Shown in pieces: positions 56,806 through 64,000 of a DNA stretch of 64,000 nucleotides. The notes beneath the pieces are model-generated. The model had not been told where the DNA came from. It did not search any database and saw only the letters and a program-made list of their open reading frames with translations. Numbering within the stretch: the first letter of the stretch is position 1; each line of letters begins with the position of its first letter. A program made the translations under genes and the position numbers. The stretch is from Epiperipatus broadwayi (Eukaryota; Onychophora; Udeonychophora; Euonychophora; Peripatidae), in assembly GCA_028023455.1 (NCBI GenBank), contig JAQFVV010000183.1:1831475-1895474 (forward strand). Reading direction: 5' to 3'.

Positions 56806-58150
56806 TTACAACCCCGGGTCAGGTGGATAATACCTACATGGTTTGAGATTACGGGCATTATATGTCCCTTTTATAGTATCTCCATCTTTTAATAAATATG
56901 CATTTGGGCCACACGTGCGATCAATTATAAAGGGTCCCCGGTACAAAGGAAAGAACTTTTTATATACTCTTTTATCTCGGTTACTTTGTTGAGAGTTCCA
57001 TACCCAAACATAGTTCCCAACCTGGAAATGTTGGCTTCTCCGATCTGCTCGGTGTGCCTTGCATCTGTCAGTTTCAATATTGATTTCACGTTCATCCATG
57101 GGTAATGGCGTCTTGATCAGTAATGAGTCTGCTTTACCAAAATGCAAACATGTTGGTATCATGCCAGTGGCCTAATTGATGGTTTCTTTGATATATTGAA
57201 AAATCTTTTCAGTTTGATTTACCCAGCTTCTGTGATTTTGGTTAACATGGGTCCTAAATAGTCGGTTTATTTCCCTCATAACCCTTTCACATGGGTTAGA
57301 CTAAGGATTTCAAATTGAGGTCAGAATATGTTTCACATTCTGCTGCCTCAACCAAGTCTTCCATTCTTGAGATGTAAAGGCCGATCCGTGGTCTGAGAGG
57401 ATGGTGATGGGTTTTCCAATCTTGACGAATTGACACTTTTGTAACACTCAAGTTGCGCAATGGGAATCTGCTCGCATCACAGGATAGGCCCAAGCATATT
57501 TTGAGAATAGATCATAAGTTACAAGTAAATAACGGAATCTACGGTAGGATGGCAATGGGCCATAATGATCGATCGCAAGTATTTCATTTGGTGCGGACAG
57601 GATGATAGAGGCACCCACTCCACTAAAGTTTCTATTTGGTGGTTTATCTCTTGCACAAATAGCACATTCCTTGAGGGTATCCATCACATCTTCATATAGC
57701 TTTGGCCAGTGAAATTGTCGTCTTATAGCTTCTTCTGTTTTTCTAGGGCCATAGTGCCCTACTAAGCCATGCATATACATGATGAGACGGTTTCTGAGGT
57801 CAGGTGGTACCAAGATTTTCCAGTAAATTTTATCTCCCACAATCTGCTGCTGCAGTAACCCATTTCTTATCCGGTACAGCTTCTTTCCTCGAGGTGTTGA
57901 GCAGCTTTGTATTGGATTTCTTTGCTGTTGTACAATTTGGATAAGCTTTTTAATTACCGGTTGCTGCTCTTGCCAATGTTGAAGGTTTCTTAACTTGTGT
58001 TCCATCTCCTGGTCCAGTACCATTGCTGCAATTACCAATGGCTGATCACTTATTATGGGGTTGTGTGGCTCCAGTTCTATAGGATGTCGACTTAATATAT
58101 CGGCCACTGTATTTTCAGGCCCAGGGCAGTAAATGACATTATAATGAAAT
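56806..58150 (-). pseudogene. Integrase (zinc domain, DDE core, GPY/F-like C-terminus), broken
   Basis: On minus, the zinc-binding domain reads HGLVGHYG then CAICARDKP (H-H-C-C, near 57780-57650). The DDE core begins at AIDHYGPLP (first Asp, near 57570). After a frame break at about 57450, the second Asp is in ILSDHGSAF and, past an in-frame stop near 57300, the Glu is in NPCERVMREINRL. The C-terminal part (56806-57162) has FQVGNYVWVWN and YRGPFIIDRTCGPNAYLLKD, a GPY/F-like module with no chromodomain seen. Integrase would insert the cDNA in the nucleus. The frame is split by at least one frameshift and two stops. Confidence 0.88.
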
Positions 58151-58441
58151 CTTTGTAAGTGAAAGACTCCATCTAATGAGGCGGTCATTGTTCAAGTAAC
58201 TTTTATTTAGGAATTTGAGACACCGGAGGTCAGTAATGATAATCACTTCTGAACCCAGCAACATCTGCTTGAACTTATTACATGACCACACGATTGCTAG
58301 TGTCTCTTGTTCCGTCACTGTGTAGTTCTTTTCAGCTCCTTTCAGAGTATGGCTGCTAAAATATAGTATTTGGTGTTGGCCTTCTTGGTTGACTTGAAAT
58401 AGAACCATGCCCAATTCTTTCTGACTGTTATCAGTCTGCAA
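58139..58441 (-). pseudogene. RNase H domain
   Basis: QTDNSQKELGMVLFQVNQEG (first Asp), ILYFSSHTLKGAEKNYTVTE with QETLAIVWSCNKF (Glu block), and IIITDLRCLKFL (Asp). These are the usual RNase H landmarks that degrade the RNA template. The frame is separated from the RT part by breaks between 58441 and 58641, and it runs into integrase with a small overlap in another frame. Confidence 0.88.
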
Positions 58442-58640
58442 ATAAAAGGGACGGGTAAATATATGGATAGTGTAACATCACAGTCTCTAAAAATCTTCTC
58501 TTTACTCGACTGAAGTCTTCTTCATGGGTCTACTTCCATTCCCATCAGTGGTGTGGTCTTATCAATTCTACTAGTGATGATGTATTTTTGGCAAAATTGG
58601 GGTAAAACTTGTGATAGTAATTGCAAAGGCCCAGAAATGA

Positions 58641-59325
58641 TCAAATTTGTTTTCGGTTCGTAGGCCTAGGGAAATTTTCAATAGCTGCAACCTTGTCAGG
58701 GTAAGCACTAATTCCTTGACCATTTACAATATGGCCTAAAAAGGAAATCTCCCTCAATGTGAAAAAACTTTTTTTAAAATTAACAGTTATATTTTTCTGG
58801 GTGCACTCATCGAAAAATTGTTTTAAATCCTCCAGATGTTCTGCAATGTCTCTTGATGCAACTACTACATCGTCTACATAACATACCATTTTTTTTTAAC
58901 TTTTCTGACAATACTTGGTCCAAACACCTCATGAGGCCAGCCCCGCTATTTATCAGCCCAAAAGGTACTCTCTTAAACATGTGGGTTTGCCCATTGTATC
59001 TGAACATGGTATATTTTCGATCCTGGGGGTGGAGAGCCATTTGCCAGTAACTGAAAGTTAGGTCAAGGGTAGAGAAAATCAACTTGATAAATGTTTTTTG
59101 GATGGGTGGTGGGATGTCCTGCTCAGGTATAGTAATGTTGTTTAATGTCCTGGCATCGAGACACAATCGTATGGTTCCATCTTTCTTTTTGACCATGACT
59201 AACGGGTTATTATAGGGTGATGACCCCTTTTCAATTACACCCCAGGCAATCATCTGCTTAATTTGAGCATTCATCTCTTCTTGATACTGAAATGAGATAG
59301 GGTATGTGCGGGTCTGGAAATGCAT
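58641..59325 (-). pseudogene. Reverse transcriptase, frameshifted at the YVDD box
   Basis: VIEKGSSPYNNPLVMVKKKD, IRLCLDARTLNNITIPEQD, FSTLDLTFSYWQMALHPQD (motif A Asp) and FKRVPFGLINSGAGLMRCL (PFGL block) precede a frameshift in a run of Ts at about 58889-58898. MVCYVDDVVVASRD (catalytic YVDD) then continues with FLGHIVNGQGISAYPDKV. The order and residues fit Ty3-type RTs. The homopolymer shift may be a true mutation or a sequencing error. Confidence 0.92.
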
Positions 59326-59561
59326 CTCTTCTTTTACTTGTATCCGATGGAAGTAATCACTAATTTCACCTGGGACCTGAGAAAATATTGTACAATTTTC
59401 TGTAAGTAATTTTTATAACTGGAATCAGTCCTCTACCTTGTCTAATGATGATCCCATAATTTTCTCTTGGATATCCTCATCAGGAATGGCCTTCAGACAT
59501 CTTAATTGGATTTCTTCAGTTTGTTTATTTGTATCAAAACTAATCTGATTCTGCTGGAAAG

Positions 59562-60005
59562 TTAGTATCTTTTTTTATAGTCCAGGATACATTCATGTTG
59601 GGTTAAAAAGTCAGACCCAATTATCATGTCCTGAATTAGTCCTTTTATCACTAAGAAGGCGTGTCCTGCATTGGCTTCTCCTATCGATATTTCCAACCAG
59701 ACTTGATAGTTTTCAGTTCTGGTCATCCTCCCATCAGCCAGCTTCATTTGGATTGGGCGAGCGGGAAGCCTGGGTATGAGTCCATGTTTTTCGTAATTTG
59801 TTAACCACTCTCTAGCAACACAGGAAATCTGGCTGCGTGTGTCAAGAAGAATTTGTGCAACTGAGGCCCCGATTCTCGTATTAATAATTGGACAAGGGTC
59901 AATCTGAAGTCCCTCTTGATCGAATTGCCATTTGGTTTCTTTCTTTCTCACTATAATTGCTAGTAGTTGCTGTTTGCTGTTGTCTGGTCTCCTGCTTCCA
60001 TTCAT
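59562..60005 (-). pseudogene. Retropepsin-like protease with altered active site
   Basis: IGASVAQILLDTRSQISCVA places DTR where an aspartic protease needs DTG (or DSG). MIIGSDFLTQHECILDY is the typical second block (I-G-x-D-F-L). The Gly-to-Arg change should inactivate it. It overlaps the gag frame by about 107 bp in another frame, consistent with frameshift expression or with damage. Confidence 0.85.
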
Positions 60006-60618
60006 GATCTACTAGTCTTTTAGGCCAATGGCTATCATCTAAAACTTCAAGAAATTCTCCCATCTCTTCAATGTCTTTGATACAACTTTCGATCATCAGC
60101 TTTTGGGTAGTTACTGGCATATTTTGTTGAATTGTCCCAATGATATGTCTATCTGCCAATGCGAACATCGTGAGAGATTTAAATCGGTTTGCTTGGCAGA
60201 GGAAAAACTGAGCATGTGTTTCTCTAGGTATTGCTCCGTATTTTTCATGACAGAGCATGTTGTAGATACCAATTTGATGCTTGTCGCTCCAATATTGTTT
60301 CATTAACACATCTGTGTACTTCTCTATAGTTTTAGGTTTCCATTTCACCATATCCCACCAGTTTTTGGCATAGCCCTGTAAATGGTAACTGGCAATAGCT
60401 ATCTGTTCACCTGCTTCTGCCTTATGCACTTGAAAGAAACTTTGTAAGCTCTCTAAGTGGGTTTGAGGATTTTCTCCTGTCTCTCCTCTAAAGATTTTTT
60501 TCTGAATAATCTTTCCTAAGTAGCTTTGAGGTCTAACCTCCCTTGTCCTTATATTTCCCCCCTCTTTATTGACTTGGGTTATTCTATATTCGTTTGCTAT
60601 CATTCCTAACTCTCTCAA
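59899..60618 (-). pseudogene. Gag capsid region
   Basis: A 239-codon frame with a capsid-like domain: IFRGETGENPQTHLESLQSF, IAIASYHLQGYAKNWWDMVK and DVLMKQYWSD match the helix-rich retrotransposon Gag fold, where a WW and a YW block are conserved. The C-terminal part is Q/T/S-rich. I see no CCHC zinc knuckle. The sequence upstream to about 60760 keeps K/E/R-rich codons in broken frames, so the original start was probably further right. Confidence 0.82.
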
Positions 60619-61525
60619 GACAAATTTTTGAATTTCCTGATACTCTCTAACTCTTATCTTTTCTTCTTCCTGTCTCTTGTTTTGATTCTTCGTCTCTTCT
60701 TTTTCTCATTTCCTCCTCATACATTTACTTCATTTCTTGCATATTCTGTCTGAGTATTTCCTCCATGAACTTGAAATTAAAGTATATTGATGCTCTGTAT
60801 TGTTGTGGAGCTTCCCTTCGCTTGGGTGTGATCTACTTGCTGTATATTAATATTTTCTGATTCCATTTTCTTAATATGATTTATTTATTTTATACTACTA
60901 GCATTTGACTACTCCCCACCAGTATATTGGCCCTATAACACTCTTTCACTGCCATCACCTACTCCACATTGCCCTATCTCTACATTGCTGCATTTAACAT
61001 ATTTAACTTATATATTATAGCTAACTACTCGTAACACGTATAATAAGCCACTGCTGTCTATGATATATATATTTGAACTTTAAAAAAATATTTACTATTA
61101 ACATATATAACAAGCTTCTGCTGTCTATGCTATATATATAATGGTGTTTTAATAAATTATTCAATGCTACCTGCTTTCTCATTTAGCGACTGATTACTTT
61201 TTTTTTGACATATATATATAAAATATTTCATTAGATCCGAGTATTTTCGTTCCTTCTTAACTTAAACACACATCCCTGCTTTCCTTAAATTTGTTATTAC
61301 ACCTGCTGTCCTTTCATTCACTCGACCCACATTATTTCACTCGATTTTTTTTTTCATTATTTTTATCAAAACAAAATCGTATATATATAGATTAATTAGC
61401 TAACTCGAATAACGAATGCTAAAATAAATTTATATGCGTTATATTTTGCTCAGGGTATATATGGGTTTTTTGTATCGAAAGCTCCACGTTGGAAAGTGCC
61501 AAACACTAAAATAAAAATTTAACTA
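60619..61525 (-). other. 5' leader of the Ty3-type element
   Basis: Lies between the 5' LTR and gag. The first part (60619-60780) is a decayed gag N-terminus rich in Glu, Lys and Arg. The rest is AT-rich non-coding sequence with a local partial repeat (TAACAAGC/TAATAAGCC...CTGCTGTCTATG near 61030 and 61105). Confidence 0.6.
61484..61501 (-). promoter_or_regulatory. Candidate primer binding site
   Basis: The minus strand reads TGGCACTTTCCAACGTGG, which begins with the TGG expected opposite a tRNA CCA end. It is about 24 nt inside the LTR edge at 61526, further than usual, so either the LTR edge or this site may be wrong. Confidence 0.35.
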
Positions 61526-64000
61526 TGTAACAGTTAGAAAAAGTGTGACTCGTAAACATAGTACAGAATTCGACCACCACACAGAAAAGCAGCACCATCG
61601 AGGTAGCGAAGCCACCCTTGGTACTGAGTTCAAACATAGTTTATCGGTTCCACAATACAATCCACGAAACAACGCATCTGATGCGACATTAGTAAATATT
61701 TCTTTAGGCACGGTGGTCAGGGATATGCAAGAGATTCATGATTTTATTTTTGAGTTAGCCAATAATCAAACTAATATTAATTAAACCTTCATATTTACAT
61801 AATCGAGGAAATATTATATAGAATGGGTATCGAATAAATGAAATGTAACTGCAGACGTATAGTTTAAAATTATTTATTAACTCATTTTAATAAGATCATT
61901 TACTAATAATATTTTATGGACTAACAGCTTCAGTAGTGGGATTTGCAACATGATTATATTTTAAAGAATACATTATTTATTTGTTTACAAAAAAAATCAT
62001 TTATTTGAGGGCATAATCTAGCTACCTAAAATTCTTGGGTAAGTATTTCTAATGCATGCCTGGAGGGATTTATACCTTTGCAATGCAAGAGTCTAAAGTA
62101 AGAGTTATAAGAGTAACGGCAGACATATATTTATTTAATTAAAATATTTATTTATAACTAAGGGCAAACATTTCTTTGAAAGTGAATTATGAAGATAGTG
62201 CAGAGGCGGAGTGATATATAGAATAATAAAATTAAGTAAAGGAACACGTGGTATGCTTTAGAAAGGCGATATGAAATGGCAGTATATCGAAACTGCAATG
62301 GTGTGAATGAGTTTATAAGAATGTCAGGCTGGTCTCTGCCATCAGCCCGATGAAGTAAGGTGTCACATAAGCATAACCAGGGACAAGCGGTCAGTGTCAC
62401 AGTTTGCCGGCTGGCTGCATGATGTCGTCAAATCCTACGGGAGCACCCATTATGTCTGCTTGTGTAGGACGACTGGGGTTAATTTCAACCCTGAAGAATC
62501 TGGAAATTTCATGGCGGAATGGGTCATCGCATCTCTAAAACATAACACATGTATAATGTATAAATGATTATGATAAGATTTAAATAGATTTCTAACTCGG
62601 CCCTACATTATCAACATTTACTAAAGAACTTTGGCGATTCTCAAAGAAATGTAATTTTATGGAATTATTCATTAAGATTTAATAAATGCAAAACATATAT
62701 AAACTGGGGATTATTACAACTAATATGCCAGCCATTTGCAGAGTAGTAGACCCTGCATTACAATAAATGATGCATTGAATGCGTGTTGATTTATATGAAA
62801 GTTAAGTTATTTATGAAAGTAAATATTAATAAAAATTTGACACGCATTCACTGTTTCAAGCGATCATAGATTTAAACTTTGAAAATAGAGACAATTATGA
62901 GCATGCAATAATTAAATAATAAATATAGATAAAATGTAGATTTTAGAAATACACACCCAAGAAAGATAGAATGAGGTAAGCTAGATTATTAGAGAAATTT
63001 ACACATTAAGTTAATTATTCAATTTAGTTATACAAATGGTAGTTTTTACATTTTACAATTTAGATAAGTAATATGAAGAAGAGCTATAGCATGTTATTAG
63101 AGTACTCTAGAGTTTGAACACAGACAGGTACCTGTTTTATAAGAAGTTTTCTGATTCCATTAGTTTAGCAGCAAAAAGTTCACGAGTGGCAATTCTTTCT
63201 TGTATTTAGTTATTTCATTTACTTTCACAGCAGCAGCAGCTTTCTCATTTATTTCAGGCAGCAGATCTTCATGGTGAATTTATGATGGGCAATGGAAAGT
63301 TCGGCATCCGATAGGCCATCTCCCGATGGAGAATAATCTAGGTGCTTTTACTCGGTCATACCTTGGCAGGAACAATTTATTTTTATATTTTGGAGACTCT
63401 CAGTGATTGAGAGCAAAGCTAAAGTTGAAGTGAATGTCTCCAGCAAGTCTAAGATGGCCTCTTTTCTTATCTTGATCTTTCACATTTTTGTTAAGGTATT
63501 TTTAGGTTCTACTTAATCTGCCCTGAGGATAATCAATGCATTGTTGGTTTTAATTAAAGAAAGCTGCCATTCTATTGTTTACATTTTACATTTACTAATT
63601 ACATTTTGGGGAATTTTTCTTTAATTAATCTATTATCTATCACTAACCGATGCTTTTAAATTTCAAAGACAAAAAGGGAACATAAGATTATTTTAACTTT
63701 TAATTAAATTACATCAGATTTTTTTAGAATTATTATTAAACGAAATTTAAACAAAGCAATAAATACGAACTTTATAATCCAAAATAAATGATTAAAATTA
63801 TACAAAATTATATAACTAAAAGAAATCTAAATTATATTATTTTATCCCTATTTATTGCCTTTAATTTGAGATCGAAATGTGTGCATGTTTATGCTGAATT
63901 CTACATATACTTATACATTTTTAATATTGTTACACACACAATTCGATACCAAAAAGTTTAAATTTGGGTGGGATAGACTGGTCAATGAGAGATGACAGAA
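61526..64000 (-). repeat. 5' LTR of the Ty3-type element (incomplete, runs off the window)
   Basis: Direct repeat of 52424-56321 without the family D insertion or the 69-bp duplication. By alignment with the left copy only about 40 bp are missing beyond the window. Confidence 0.88.

Larger units (their letters stand above)
52424..64000 (-). mobile_element. Ty3-type LTR retrotransposon (minus strand), 5' LTR cut by window end
   Basis: Two long direct repeats, 52424-56321 (3' LTR) and 61526 to beyond 64000 (5' LTR), flank minus-strand gag, protease, RT, RNase H and integrase in that order. RT and RNase H precede integrase, which places it in the Ty3 group. Without the family D insertion the LTR is about 2.56 kb. 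The LTR ends are TGAAACAG (minus strand 5', 56314-56321) and CTGTTACA (minus 3', 52424-52431), an almost perfect short inverted repeat. The LTRs differ by scattered substitutions plus a 69-bp duplication (55727-55864, left only) and a ~33-bp indel near 62350. Many reading-frame breaks indicate a dead copy. Confidence 0.9.

Noticed and set aside
56806-57162. A chromodomain at the end of the integrase
   Set aside because: The segment shows a GPF-type block (YRGPFIIDR) but lacks the aromatic cage and W-x-x-x-x-x-W pattern of a chromodomain.

Overview
This is AT-rich (roughly 70-75% A+T by eye) animal nuclear DNA made almost entirely of transposable elements and their relics. The animal origin is inferred from Penelope-like elements (PLEs), an RTE-type LINE, tRNA-derived SINEs, a mariner relic, a hAT element, a long-LTR Ty3-type retrotransposon, dense TA/GAA microsatellites and one spliced host exon. 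I see no bacterial-style genes. The phylum cannot be settled from this sequence; an AT-rich invertebrate is the best guess.

Layout. 1-5.4 kb: a PLE with a 12-bp target duplication sits inside one arm of an older foldback element. 5.5-6.6 kb: a hairpin repeat and a ~640-bp GAA tract ending in (CAG)n. 9-17 kb: hairpin elements, three copies of a tRNA-type SINE and two foldback families. 17.5-18.2 kb and 27.4 kb: RTE-like LINE pieces. 22.4 kb: a perfect 86-bp inverted repeat. 26.5-26.9 kb: a short PLE terminal-repeat insertion with an 11-bp duplication. 29.6-30.5 kb: a second PLE relic. 31.4-31.9 kb: a mariner relic. 37.56 kb: one likely host coding exon. 36-52 kb: more foldback elements, a hAT element nested in a hairpin repeat, and a third PLE relic. 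52.4-64 kb: a minus-strand Ty3-type retrotransposon with ~2.5-kb LTRs. Its downstream (left) LTR carries a 1,336-bp insertion.

The main finding concerns short foldback repeat families, called A, B, C and D here, spread over the window. Each carries, in one or both arms, a sequence that folds on paper as a type I hammerhead ribozyme: a CUGANGA box, a short stem II, a GAAA box, a very short stem III, a UH cleavage position, and a two-part stem I with an internal loop. About 20 such sites are visible in families A-D, intact to decayed. Simpler hammerhead-like cores lie in the PLE terminal repeats, beside a tRNA-like segment, in the old foldback and at the end of the third PLE relic.

Family D is a tandem array of three direct units plus one inverted unit. 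It inserted as a block, with a 6-bp duplication, into one LTR while the sister LTR keeps the empty site. The inverted-then-direct layout and the target duplications match those of the PLE copies. I infer that these are retrozyme-like non-autonomous elements copied by PLE machinery. Most protein-coding pieces are broken by stops and frameshifts.
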